The position numbers and the translations under genes are program-made. A stretch of 64,000 nucleotides of DNA from Salinispora fenicalii (GTDB taxonomy: Bacteria > Actinomycetota > Actinomycetes > Mycobacteriales > Micromonosporaceae). The notes under the pieces were generated by a model. It was given only the letters and a program-made list of their open reading frames with translations, did no database searches and was not told where the DNA came from. Each line of letters begins with the position of its first letter. Position 1 is the stretch's first letter. Of this stretch, positions 18,901 through 26,858 are shown piece after piece. The stretch lies in assembly GCF_000514815.1 (NCBI RefSeq), contig NZ_KI911472.1:26771-90770 (forward strand), read 5' to 3'.

Positions 18901-20213
18901 GGGGTGAACAGGTCCGCGGCGGCCACCAGGGTGACGGCGAGGCGATCGCCGTCGTCCAGGACGCTCAGGTCAAGGTCGCATTTGGCGAGGGCCACGTCGA
19001 CCGGCTGCTCGGTGCCCGCCGCCTCGCCGAACGTCAGCGCCACGGCGGTCGATTCGGTCCCGGCCATCGCCTGCACCAGCAGCTGACTGCCCGCGATGCG
19101 GTCCCGGCGCAACTCGCGGACGAGCCGGTCGAACGGGATCTGCGGGTGGGCGAAGTCGTTGCGCGAGCCGGCGACCGTACGGCTGAGCACCTCGTCGAAG
19201 CTGGGCCGGCCGGTCAGGTCCAGCCGGACCGGCACCATCCCGGCGAAGAGGCCGACCACCGATTCGAGGTCGGTGCGCCCGCGACCGGCGACCGGTACGC
19301 CGACCGCGAAGTCGTCCTGGCCGGTGAGCCGGTGCAGGAACGTGCCGTACGCGGCGAGCAGCACGGTGAACGGTGTGGTGTCGTGGGCTGCGGCCAACCG
19401 GCGGACGGCCGCCTCGGTGGCGGCGGGCAGCTCCCGCCGGACGCTGTGCGCACGCCAGTCCCGGTCTGCCGGGCGCTGCCGGTCGCCGGGAATCTCCAGG
19501 TCGGGCAGCCCGGCGAGCCGCTGCCGCCAGTACCGGAGCTGGTCGTCCAGTTCACCGGCGGCGAGTCGCCCGTGCTGCCACGCGGCGACGTCACGGAAAG
19601 CCGGTGCCGCCACGCCCGCCGGGAGTTCGCCTGCGTAGGCCCGGGCCAGGTCGGCGAGGAGCAGGCCGCACGACCAGCCGTCCAGAACGATGTGGTGGAC
19701 GGTGACGAGCAGGACGTGCTGCTTGGCGCCGATCCGGTGGAGACAGGCCCGCAGCAGCGGCCCGCGTTCCAGGTCGAAGGGCTGTTCGGCGGCGGTACGC
19801 AGCGCCTGTGGCAGGTCGGCCTCGGTGACGTCGATGACCGGCAGCGCGACCGGTGCCGCGGGAGCGGTCTGCTGGACTGGTTCGCCGTCCGGCCCGAGCC
19901 GGAACACGGTGCGCAGCGCCTCGTGCCGGGCCGTCACCGCGTCCAGCGCCGCGCGCAGCGCGTCCACGTCGAGTGGGCCGGTCAGCCGGACGGCGAGCGG
20001 CACGCTGTACAGCGGCGTCCCCGGCCGCAGTTGTTCGGAGAACCAGATGCCGGCCTGTCCCGGCGCCAGCGGCACGGGTCCCGGCGGCTGGACCGGTAGG
20101 CCGCCGCCGTGCGCCGGGCCCTGGCGCAGACGGGCGCCCGCGCGAGCGATCCGGGCCCGGACCGCCTCCAGGCGCGGGTCCGTCTCGGCACGAGGCAGCT
20201 CTTCGATGGTCAT
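12924..20213 (-). CDS. Two-module NRPS with thioesterase: C-A(Gly)-PCP-C-A(Asp-like)-PCP-TE
   Basis: 2429 residues, start overlapping the upstream NRPS stop by ATGA. Domains in order: C1 (about 45-480, HHIVLDG intact), A1 (about 490-990), PCP1 (NFFELGGHSLLAFRLL), C2 (about 1085-1520, HHVAVDA), A2 (about 1545-2040), PCP2 (NFFDLGGTSISVIQL), TE (about 2150-2429, catalytic serine in VGWSLGG). My pocket readings against GrsA are A1 D-I-L-Q-L-G-M-I-W-K, one change from the known glycine code, and A2 D-L-S-R-V-G-H-I-G-K, which differs from the aspartate code DLTKVGHIGK only by Thr239 to Ser and Lys278 to Arg. With a glutamate mutase in the operon, A2 may load 3-methylaspartate. No epimerisation domain. 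The TE places this as the final, chain-releasing enzyme. Confidence 0.92.
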   Translation of the reverse strand: MTIEELPRAETDPRLEAVRARIARAGARLRQGPAHGGGLPVQPPGPVPLAPGQAGIWFSEQLRPGTPLYSVPLAVRLTGPLDVDALRAALDAVTARHEALRTVFRLGPDGEPVQQTAPAAPVALPVIDVTEADLPQALRTAAEQPFDLERGPLLRACLHRIGAKQHVLLVTVHHIVLDGWSCGLLLADLARAYAGELPAGVAAPAFRDVAAWQHGRLAAGELDDQLRYWRQRLAGLPDLEIPGDRQRPADRDWRAHSVRRELPAATEAAVRRLAAAHDTTPFTVLLAAYGTFLHRLTGQDDFAVGVPVAGRGRTDLESVVGLFAGMVPVRLDLTGRPSFDEVLSRTVAGSRNDFAHPQIPFDRLVRELRRDRIAGSQLLVQAMAGTESTAVALTFGEAAGTEQPVDVALAKCDLDLSVLDDGDRLAVTLVAAADLFTPAAAEQLAGQFLSLLAGLTGAPDRLVSEVDLLDTDELHTVLCRWNDTARPLPAASLRERFQQWCRRTPGAVAVIEGDTTLSYRELDERANRLARLLMERGAGAETFVAVLLPRSADLLVTLLAVIKAGAAYLPIDPDFPVERIAYLLSDARPVLVVTDAATADRLGPDDITGLVVLEETDTGGYPATEPPAVPAGHSAYVIYTSGSTGRPKGVVITRAALDNFLAAMAERFPLTAEDRVLATTTVSFDIAGLELYLPLRSGAGVVLADADTARNPAALIDLAGRHRVTLAQATPTLWQALVPELSGPALAGIRVLVGGEALPAELARRLGDAGAEVTNMYGPTETTIWSTSGPTSEDSIRRGSIGVPIDNTQVYVLDANLHPAPIGVLGELHIAGEGLARGYWNRPGLTAEKFLPDPFGPPGTRMYRTGDLVRWSAAGDLEYLGRTDHQVKLRGFRIELGEIETTLINAGPVRRAAAVVREDRPGDLRLVAYVIPDGPVAPDALRTELSRTLPDYMIPAVIVPVPDFPTTPNGKLDRAALPAPDYGTRSTARPPRDDRERFLCTAFAEVLGLPEVAVSDNFFELGGHSLLAFRLLARIRDEFGAGFSLRRLLAAPTVAAVAAELAAETSTGDDAVHLAPVPRDEPLPLSPMQESIWLADQVSAGDSVYNVPLALRLIGPLDRGALRRTLNRVVDRHEMLRTRIHPGPDGMPVQVADPAGGGAALTERDAAPGTDLAQLLLAEAALGFTLATEHPLRAVLWRLDEREHVLLLTAHHVAVDAWSMDLIQRDLTELYAADTGHREPELDEPALAQADYAVWQRQSAQRGRYAAELDFWRTELTGAVATEVAGDLPRPATPGGGGGAVEFALAPRQIQGIRELARRCGTTVSTVVLSALQTLLYRITGGADVVIGSTVSGRGNPRLDNLVGCLVNTVVLRGDLSGAPTFHELLRRTHARTADALAHQELPFEHLVADRGAGNGPLFRIMYSFSSQEPAGRSAGDVDLEPVPVPVTTCKFDLVLTVVDGGSTLEGVLEYADDLYLPGTAERLVTSLTNLLAAAVRTPELAVTRLAITSESDTVRTSRWGRSEQHVGDDRTVHQLVEAQADRTPGWTALRTGDRSLTFAGLDAQANRLAHALHTGALGAPPVGPETPVLLLLDRSPELVVAMLAVLKAGGYFIPVDPGYPMARLTRIADTVTPALVLTRTGQGGCLPGAEVFGDVPVVALDRVADRLTAMPDQRPEVTVDPRGLAYSIFTSGSTGQPKGVAVEHIGIVRYLSWAAASYPTAGRRGTLAHSSVGFDLTMSALFEPLVSGRGVTLMPADATLADLAEELSGPLAYDYIRLTPSHLRHLVGHWTGQELPPAARGWVVGGETLDPALVKQLLELRPDAEVINHYGPTETVIGRVVHPVREAGELAVDSPLPLGRPLGETRLQVLDAWLEAVPVGAVGELFIGGDGIARGYLGRPALTAEKFLPDPAGEPGARMYRTGDLVRWRGDGLLDFVGRVDDQVKLRGYRIELGEIEARMAEHPGVEQAVVLVRDQQLVGWFIPAEDHPPVTVSALRRFCAEQLPEFMVPNQWVALDAFPLTPHGKVNHRALPGPTSGRPELEDRYQAPRTPGEQLLAELWSTVLGTDRIGIEDNFFDLGGTSISVIQLSGACRRAGVEISPKDVFEQPTVRGQAMRAIARSRDDAYAPVLDTVFGAGHTGTTRTVVTLRGEGDGRPVFCVHPSGGGVAWYLPLARALPAGHPVHAFQPLGMDGREAPAETIEDMAAGYLADLRLVQPEGPYVVVGWSLGGTIAFEMARQLDRLGEPVQLILLEPTLPEVARTIDLHRPARDSYLRGADLAERILRLPAGDPEGDRLRAELTRLLEDAGYSAGEISLGDALPMRACGQMLAAFAEYRPLPLPDESKVRTQFVVSAECTDATPERPSGTSHTAYGSYAAGWQKLLGRAAAPRTIHLPGIHATMLTTDRCPTVVSACVEALRTTDDVRTH

Positions 20214-23200
20214 GCTGTGCCTTCCTGCGTGTCGGAGACGAGGGCGGTCAGGACGGATTCGGCGACGGCGGCCACCGTCCGGGTGGCGTACAGCTCGGTC
20301 AGGGAGAACTCGATGTCGAAGCTCTCGCGGAGGCGGGCGACGAGCTGGGTCGCGCGCAGGGAGTGCCCGCCCAGGTGGAAGAAGTCGTCGAACACCCCCG
20401 GCGGGTCCGTCTGCAGGACCGTGGCGAACAGGTCCGCGATGAGCTGCTCCAGGTCATTGCGGGGTTCCGTGCGGCCGGTACCGCGCAGGCCGTTTCGCCA
20501 CGGATCGGGCAGGGCCTGCCGGTCCACCTTTCCTGCCGTGGTCAGCGGCAGCCGGTCGAGTTCGACGAAGTGGGCCGGGACCATGTACGACGGGAGCGTC
20601 GCGGAGCAGAAGCGGCTCAGGGCGGCGGTGTCCAGGCGGTGCCCGGCCTCCGGCACCACGTAGCCGACCAGGACGCGTTCCGCGCCGGTCTCGGGTGTGA
20701 GGTGGTCGACGACGGCCGCCGTCTCCACACCGGGCGCCACCGCGAGCCGGGCCGCTACCTCACCCGGTTCCACCCGGTGGCCGCGGATCTGCACCTGGTC
20801 GTCGGCCCGACCCAGGAAGTCGAGGCGCCCATCGGCCCGGGCCCGAACCAGATCGCCGCTGCGGTACATGCGTGCGCCGGGGACCACCGGGTCAGGCAGG
20901 AACCGCTCGGCGGTCAGCGCGGGCCGCCCGAGATACCCGCGGCTGAGGCAACCGCCGATGTACAGCTCGCCGGTCGTGCCGGGTGGCACCGGCCGCAGGG
21001 CGTCGTCGAGCACGTGCACCCGCGCGCCGTACCGGGGTCCGCCGATACCGACGACCTCCGCCTGCGCCTCCGCCAGGGTGACGTCGACGGCGGTGGCGGT
21101 GATGGTCGCCTCGGTCGGGCCGTACGTGTTCACCAGCCGGCACCGCGGCGCCCACGCGAGCCAGCGTCGGGCGACGTCACCGGATACGGCCTCACCGCCG
21201 AGAACGAGCAGCCGGAGCAGGTCCGGCGGCGGCGCGTCGCCGAGGCGGTTGACGACGGCGGACCAGTAGGCGGGCGGTAGTTCCGCGACGGTCACCGCCG
21301 TGCGTCGCAGCAGCTCCGGGAACTCCTCCGGCTGCCACAGCTCGTCCGGTCGCAGCACCACCGTGGCGCCCACCGTCAGTCCGGGCAGCAGCTGTTCGAG
21401 CGAGGCGTCGAACGAGTGGCTGGCGAACTGCAGGACGCGGTCGGAGGCGGTGAGCTCGTACGCCGCGGCCATCGCCCGGCAGTGCCGCGTCAGCATGCCG
21501 TGCAGCCCGATGACGGCCTTGGGACGACCGGACGTTCCCGAGGTGTAGATGAGGTACGCCGGCTGCTGGACGTCCACCGTGGGCAGCGGGGCCGTGCCGG
21601 CGTCCGGGCCGGTGACCGGGACCGGGACGACGCCGTCCGGCAGGGGCAGGCCGCCGTCCACGACGGCGAACCTGGTCCCGGAGTCGAGCAGGAATGTGCA
21701 TTTGCGTTCGGCCGGCAGGACCGGGTCGACCGGCAGGAAGGTGCCGCCGGCGCGGAGCACCGCCAGCAGGGCGACCACCGAGTCGACGCCGCGCGGCAGG
21801 TGCACGGCTACCGGCTGCTCCGGCCGCACGCCGAGGGCGACCAGTCGCCGGGCCAGGCTTCCGGCCCGCTCGGTCAGTTCCGCGTAGGTGAGTCGATCCG
21901 CGCCGCAGACCACGGCTGTGGCCGAGGGGGTGCGCGCCGCCTGCTCGGTGATCAGGACATGGATCGGGCGGTCCGGTTCGTCCGCGGGTGTCTGCGCGTC
22001 CCACGGGACAATCTCGGGACCGCCGTCCAGTTCGCTCACCCGCACGTCCGGGTTGGCGGCCGTCTGTTCCAGCACGGCCAGGAAACGGGCGGCCAGCTGC
22101 TCGGCCGCCGCGGTGGTGAACAGGTCGGTGGCGTACTCGATCGTCGCGCTCAACCCGCCGTCCGCGTCCAGTTCCAGGTCAACGGTCAGGTCGGCTGAGG
22201 CGCTGAGCCGGGGGAGCGCGGCATCGCGGACAGTCAGGCCGGCGACGGCTATCGGCGTCCGGTCCACGTGCCGCACGTCAAACAGCACGGTGAAGGGACT
22301 CTCGGCCGGCAGGTCGCCCCGGCGGCGCAGCTCGGCCAGCAGTCCCTCCACCGAGCAGCCGGGGACCGCCCGGCCCGGCGCCGACCGGACCCGGCCCCGG
22401 GAGTACCGGTGGGTGTCCAGGTCGCCGGTGCGGACGGTCTCGATCAGGGACAGCATTGTCGGGTCTGCGGACAGGTCGACCGGGCGCGGGACGGTGTCGA
22501 CGAAGAAGCCCGCGACGGTCTCGCCGTCCGCGTGCAGGCGGTCGGCCAGCGGCGTGCCGACACACGTGCGGGGGGTTCCGGTCCAGCGGGACAGCAGCGC
22601 GTGGAAGCAGGCCAGGAGAACCGCGTTCGGGGTGGTGCGCGAGCTCGCCGCCAATCGGCGCAGCGCCGCTGTGGTGCCGTCCGGGACGGTGACGGTGAGC
22701 GTGGCGCCGCGCCCGGTCCGCGCCGCCGCTCCGGGGGAGTCAACTGGCAGCTGCGGTGCGACGGCTCCGGCGAGCCGGCGGCGCCACCAGTCGAGCCGCT
22801 CCGCGGCCGGCTCGGCCTCCTCGGCCACCCGGGCCAGCGTGAAGTCGCGGAATGACACTGGTTCGGGCAGGGCCGGGCTGTCTCCGCCGGCGGCCTCCCG
22901 GTACAGGTGCAGCAACTCGTCGCGCAGGACGTCGAGCGACTGGCCGTCGGCGGCGACGTGTGCGACGGACAGCAGCAGCACATGCCGGTCGTCTCCGGTG
23001 CGGACCAGCAGGACCCGGGTCAGTGGCCCGGCGGCGAGGTCGAACGGGCGGGCGAGCTCGTCCGCCAGCCGGTCCGTCAGTGCGGCGGCCGGCTCGCCCG
23101 CGCTTCGGACGTCGGCGTACCGGGGGATGATCGCGGCCGGGCGGCTCGATGTCCAGTGCGGACGGCCGTCCGCGCCGGCGACGATGCGGGCGCGCAGGGC

Positions 23201-24754
23201 CTCGTGCCGGGAGACCAGCCCGGTCAACGCCTCGGTCAGGGCGGCCCGGTCCAGCGGGCCGTCCAGCGAGAGGGCCAGGGGACACGCGTGCTCGGCGGAG
23301 TCCGGCCGCAGCTGGTGCGCCGTCCACATCCGCTGCTGACCGGCGGTCAGGGCGAAGTCCACCGGCATCGAGCGCCGGGACGGGACCAGGCCGAGCGGTG
23401 CCAGCAGCCGCGGGGCACCAGTGGGCGCGACGGCGAAGACGTCCACCCCGGCGTCGGCGTCGGCGGCCACCGCCGTCAGCCCGCGCGTCAGCGTCTCGCT
23501 CAGGGCCTCGATACCGGCCGGATCGAACAGTCCGGAGTCATACTCCAAGAACGCGGTCATCGCGCCGGCCTCGTCGGCGACGTCAAGCAGCAGGTCGAAC
23601 TTGGCGGTCGCCCGGGGCACCGTGACCGGCTCGACCGAGATTCCCGGCAGGTCCAGTGTCTCGCCCACGGCGTTCTGGTAGTTGAAGCCGACCTGGAACA
23701 GGGCGGTCCCGGCCGGGGTCCGCTGCGGGCGCACCCGGCGGACCACCTGGTCGAAGGGGATGTCCTGGTGGGCGTAGTTGTGCAGTGCGGTCCGGCGGGT
23801 GTCGGCCAGCAGGGCGGTGAACGAGCTGCCGGGCACGACGCGGACCCGCTGCACCACCGTGTTCACCAGGTAGCCGACGACGTCCTCACTACCGGGAACC
23901 GACCGGGTGGCGACCGGTGAGGTCACTGCCACGTCCGGGCTGCCGCTCCAGTCGCTCAGGGTGGCCTGCAGCGCCGCGAGCAGCACCATGTACACCGACG
24001 AGCGGGACGTCCGGGCCAGCGCACGGACGCCGTCCGCCGTACTGGCCGGGATGACGAAGTGGATGGCGGCGCCCGCGCCGCGGTGATGCCGGTGGCGGGG
24101 CCGGTCGGTGGGCACGGCCAGGTGCCGCAGCCCGGCGAGCCCGTCCGCCCAGTACCGCAGGTGCTTCTCGGCGTCGAGCCCGGCCAGGCGCTCGTTCTCC
24201 TGCCGGACCAGGTCTGGATAGTCCAGCTCCGGTCCCGTCCAGGCTGCCCCCTCCTGATACGCCGCGCCGAGGTTACGCAGCAGGATGCCGGTGGACCAGT
24301 CGTCGAAGACGATGTGGTGGACGTTGAACACCAGGACCGTGTCGTCGGGACCGAGGCGCAGCAGCCGGGCCCGCGCGAGGGGTCCGTTCGCCAGGTCCAG
24401 CGGCTGCCAGCCGAACCCCGCGGCGGCGGTCCGGGCCGCCTCGACGGTGCCGCCGGTCAGGTCGACGACATCGAGGTCGAACGGGGCGTGCGGGGCGATC
24501 TCGTGCCACGGTTCGCCGTTCTCGTCGACCGTGAACCGGGCGCGCAACGCGGCGTGTTGCCGGGCCAGTGTGTCCAGGGCGGTCCGCAGCCGCTGCTCGT
24601 CGAGCGGGCCCCGCAGGCGAACCGCCACCGGCACGTTGTAGGCGGGGGCCGCATCCTCGAAGGTCTCGGCGAACCAGATGCGCTGCTGCCCGGCGGTCAG
24701 CGGCAGGCGGGCGGCCTGCTCGGTCTGCGGCGGCGTGACGTTCTGCATGGTCAT
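20210..24754 (-). CDS. NRPS with tandem condensation domains: C-C-A-PCP (basic-residue code)
   Basis: 1514 residues from ATG 24754 (overlap ATGA with the 66-residue gene). C1 (about 15-450) has the intact motif HHIVFDD. A second condensation-type domain (about 465-885) reads AHVAADG, losing the first His but keeping the second, catalytic one, and lacks the usual HQDVPFE-like block late in the fold (DTHRYSRGRV stands there). Then A (about 915-1410: YLIYTSGTSGRPKAVI, NTYGPTEATITAT, GKVDRQ) and PCP (DFFHLGGHSLRATQL). My pocket reading is D-A-E-E-V-G-T-I-T-K, acidic at 239 and 278, suggesting lysine, ornithine or a related basic amino acid. Tandem C domains are unusual: the second may be structural, act on a branch, or recruit another enzyme. 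Confidence 0.9.
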   Translation of the reverse strand: MTMQNVTPPQTEQAARLPLTAGQQRIWFAETFEDAAPAYNVPVAVRLRGPLDEQRLRTALDTLARQHAALRARFTVDENGEPWHEIAPHAPFDLDVVDLTGGTVEAARTAAAGFGWQPLDLANGPLARARLLRLGPDDTVLVFNVHHIVFDDWSTGILLRNLGAAYQEGAAWTGPELDYPDLVRQENERLAGLDAEKHLRYWADGLAGLRHLAVPTDRPRHRHHRGAGAAIHFVIPASTADGVRALARTSRSSVYMVLLAALQATLSDWSGSPDVAVTSPVATRSVPGSEDVVGYLVNTVVQRVRVVPGSSFTALLADTRRTALHNYAHQDIPFDQVVRRVRPQRTPAGTALFQVGFNYQNAVGETLDLPGISVEPVTVPRATAKFDLLLDVADEAGAMTAFLEYDSGLFDPAGIEALSETLTRGLTAVAADADAGVDVFAVAPTGAPRLLAPLGLVPSRRSMPVDFALTAGQQRMWTAHQLRPDSAEHACPLALSLDGPLDRAALTEALTGLVSRHEALRARIVAGADGRPHWTSSRPAAIIPRYADVRSAGEPAAALTDRLADELARPFDLAAGPLTRVLLVRTGDDRHVLLLSVAHVAADGQSLDVLRDELLHLYREAAGGDSPALPEPVSFRDFTLARVAEEAEPAAERLDWWRRRLAGAVAPQLPVDSPGAAARTGRGATLTVTVPDGTTAALRRLAASSRTTPNAVLLACFHALLSRWTGTPRTCVGTPLADRLHADGETVAGFFVDTVPRPVDLSADPTMLSLIETVRTGDLDTHRYSRGRVRSAPGRAVPGCSVEGLLAELRRRGDLPAESPFTVLFDVRHVDRTPIAVAGLTVRDAALPRLSASADLTVDLELDADGGLSATIEYATDLFTTAAAEQLAARFLAVLEQTAANPDVRVSELDGGPEIVPWDAQTPADEPDRPIHVLITEQAARTPSATAVVCGADRLTYAELTERAGSLARRLVALGVRPEQPVAVHLPRGVDSVVALLAVLRAGGTFLPVDPVLPAERKCTFLLDSGTRFAVVDGGLPLPDGVVPVPVTGPDAGTAPLPTVDVQQPAYLIYTSGTSGRPKAVIGLHGMLTRHCRAMAAAYELTASDRVLQFASHSFDASLEQLLPGLTVGATVVLRPDELWQPEEFPELLRRTAVTVAELPPAYWSAVVNRLGDAPPPDLLRLLVLGGEAVSGDVARRWLAWAPRCRLVNTYGPTEATITATAVDVTLAEAQAEVVGIGGPRYGARVHVLDDALRPVPPGTTGELYIGGCLSRGYLGRPALTAERFLPDPVVPGARMYRSGDLVRARADGRLDFLGRADDQVQIRGHRVEPGEVAARLAVAPGVETAAVVDHLTPETGAERVLVGYVVPEAGHRLDTAALSRFCSATLPSYMVPAHFVELDRLPLTTAGKVDRQALPDPWRNGLRGTGRTEPRNDLEQLIADLFATVLQTDPPGVFDDFFHLGGHSLRATQLVARLRESFDIEFSLTELYATRTVAAVAESVLTALVSDTQEGTA

Positions 24755-24951
24755 CGGCGCACCTGTTCGGCAGGCGCGTGCCCGCGCCGCCACTGTCGAT
24801 AGCTGATGCCGGTCTTCGCCACCTGCGGGGTGCGGTGCCAGTCCGGCTCGGTGAGCTCGCGGCTGCGGTACACGTACGGCTGGTCGGGCAGAGCCGGTGC
24901 GGTGGGTGCCGCCTGCCGCAGCGCGGCGGCGTCGAGGGCGGTCTCGGTCAC
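24751..24951 (-). CDS. 66-residue protein resembling a lysine aminomutase N-terminus
   Basis: The GTG at 24951 has GAGGAGG six bases upstream, and the stop overlaps the next NRPS start, so translation is likely. The middle, QPYVYRSRELTEPDWHRTPQ, resembles the amino-terminal segment of actinobacterial lysine 2,3-aminomutase (KamA-like) proteins, which often read PY.YR..EL.EPDW.R.P. The radical-SAM domain that follows in those enzymes is absent; the protein ends GHAPAEQVRR. It may be a degenerate relic of a beta-lysine-forming gene, or a small adaptor for the NRPS. The aminomutase resemblance is from memory and is weak. Confidence 0.6.
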   Translation of the reverse strand: MTETALDAAALRQAAPTAPALPDQPYVYRSRELTEPDWHRTPQVAKTGISYRQWRRGHAPAEQVRR

Positions 24952-24986
24952 GTCGTCCTCCTCGTGCGGGAAACGGGCGTGGAAGG

Positions 24987-26858
24987 TCAGCGGGCAGGGT
25001 CCTCGACCGCGGCGGCGAGACCGGCGACCGTGGGCTGTTCGAGCAGGTCGAAGTAGGTGAGCCGGACGCCGTGCCCCCGCTGGATCGCGTGCAGGGCGCG
25101 CGCGGCGAGCAACGAGTGCCCGCCCAGTTCGAAAAAGTCGTCGTCGGCACCGATCGGGTCGACCTTCAGCAGCTCGGACCAGATCTCGGCGATGCTGGTC
25201 TCCAGGTCTCCCTGCGGTGCCCGGAAGGCGGCGGTGCAGTTCCGGCCCGCCATGACGGGTCCGTGCAGCGCGGACCGGTCGACCTTCCCGGTCGGCCCCA
25301 GCGGCAGCTCGTCCAGGGCGGTGACCGTGTGCGGGAACTGGTAGGCCGGCAGCGTGTCGCGGAGCCGGTCCTGCACGTGCGCGACGAGGGCCGGTCCGGC
25401 AGGTGCGTCCGGGGCGGTGACCACGAAGGCCTGCAGCCGCGTGGTGCCGTCGTCGTCGGCCTGCGCGACGACCGCTGCCTTGCTGATCTCCGGCAGCCGG
25501 GTCAGGGCGGCTTCGACCGCGCCCGGCTCCACCCGGAACCCCTGGATCTTGACCTGCTGGTCGGCACGGCCGAGGAACGTGAGGGTGCCGTCCGGTTCCC
25601 AGCGGGCCAGGTCGCCGGTGCGGTACATGCGGACCGTGGTCGCGTCCGGTCCGGGCAGGTTCAGAAACCTCTCGGCGGTCGCGTCCGGGCGGCCCAGGTA
25701 GCCGCTGGCCAGGCCGTCGCCGAAGGCGTACAACTCGCCGTCCTCGCCCACCGGGACCGGCTGGTACCCGGCGTCCAGGAGCGCCACGCCGGTCCCGCTG
25801 ACCGGCCGCCCGATGGGGACCGGCCCGTCAATGGCGGCCGGGCCATGCACGGTCCAGCAGGTGGTGAAGGTGGTGTTCTCAGTCGGACCGTAGCCGTTGG
25901 TGAAGGTGAGGTGCGGGTGCGCCGCGAGTAGGCGACCGACGAAGTCGGGCGACAGGACGTCCCCACCGGCGAGCAGGTGCCGTAGGCCGCCGAGGGCATC
26001 GAGCCGGGTGTCGACCATATGGTGGAAGAAGCCGGCCGTCAGCCACAGCACGCTGACCTGCTCGTCCGCCAGGACCTCGGCGATAGTGCCAGGGGTGGCT
26101 CGGCCGGCCGGGTGGATCGCCAGCCGGCCCCCGAGGGTCAGCGGGGTCCAGATCTCCAGCGTGGACGCGTCGAAGGCGACCGGCGCGAGTTGTAGGAAAA
26201 CGTCGTCCGCGGTGAACGACGCCCAGTCCGGCTGCTGCACCAGACGGGCGATCGCGCGGTGCGGGACGCACACGCCCTTCGGCTCGCCGGTCGACCCCGA
26301 GGTGTAGCTGACGTACGCCCGGCTTTCCGGGGTGACCGCGGTGGCGGGCACCGGGTCGGTGACCGGCTCGGCGAGGAGCCGGTCCAGGTCGGCTACGGGT
26401 GCACCGCACGCGCCGGCGGTGCCGGGCAGGGACGGGTCGGCCAGCAGCAGCACCGGGTCCGCGTCCGCGACGAGGGTGGCGAGGGCGGCCGGTGGGGCGT
26501 CGTGGTCGAGGACGAGGTACGCGCCGCCTGTCTTGAGGATGGCCAGCAGCGCGACGATCAGCCGCGGGGACCGTTCGGCCAGCACCGCGACCACCTGATC
26601 CGGTCCGGCTCCGCGCTTGACCAGGTGCGTGGCGAGCGCGGTCGCGACGGCGTCCAGTTCGGCGTACGTCAGCCGGTCCGCGCCGCTGGACACAGCCACC
26701 GCGTCCGGGGTGCGGCGGGCCGCCTCCGCGACGAGATCGTGGATGCACCGGGCGGGTGCCGGTGAGGGGTGCCCGCTCCACGAGCGGATCGGTTCGGGCC
26801 AGGGGCTCGGGTCGGCGCTGCGCGGCTCAGCCGGACGAGCCGGCGACGTGACGGTCAT
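24987..26858 (-). CDS. NRPS loading-type adenylation-PCP protein (valine code)
   Basis: 623 residues, A-PCP, ATG overlapping the upstream stop by ATGA. Core motifs: AYVSYTSGSTGEPKGVCV, NGYGPTENTTF, MYRTGDLARW, FLGRADQQVKIQGFRVEPG, GKVDRS, and carrier DFFELGGHSLLAARAL. My pocket reading against GrsA is D-A-L-W-L-G-G-T-F-K, essentially the valine code DAFWIGGTFK. As a C-less initiation unit it probably activates valine and donates it to the first C domain of the C-C-A-PCP protein, 35-240 bases downstream. N-terminal 45 residues are Pro/Ser-rich and probably disordered. Confidence 0.9.
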   Translation of the reverse strand: MTVTSPARPAEPRSADPSPWPEPIRSWSGHPSPAPARCIHDLVAEAARRTPDAVAVSSGADRLTYAELDAVATALATHLVKRGAGPDQVVAVLAERSPRLIVALLAILKTGGAYLVLDHDAPPAALATLVADADPVLLLADPSLPGTAGACGAPVADLDRLLAEPVTDPVPATAVTPESRAYVSYTSGSTGEPKGVCVPHRAIARLVQQPDWASFTADDVFLQLAPVAFDASTLEIWTPLTLGGRLAIHPAGRATPGTIAEVLADEQVSVLWLTAGFFHHMVDTRLDALGGLRHLLAGGDVLSPDFVGRLLAAHPHLTFTNGYGPTENTTFTTCWTVHGPAAIDGPVPIGRPVSGTGVALLDAGYQPVPVGEDGELYAFGDGLASGYLGRPDATAERFLNLPGPDATTVRMYRTGDLARWEPDGTLTFLGRADQQVKIQGFRVEPGAVEAALTRLPEISKAAVVAQADDDGTTRLQAFVVTAPDAPAGPALVAHVQDRLRDTLPAYQFPHTVTALDELPLGPTGKVDRSALHGPVMAGRNCTAAFRAPQGDLETSIAEIWSELLKVDPIGADDDFFELGGHSLLAARALHAIQRGHGVRLTYFDLLEQPTVAGLAAAVEDPAR

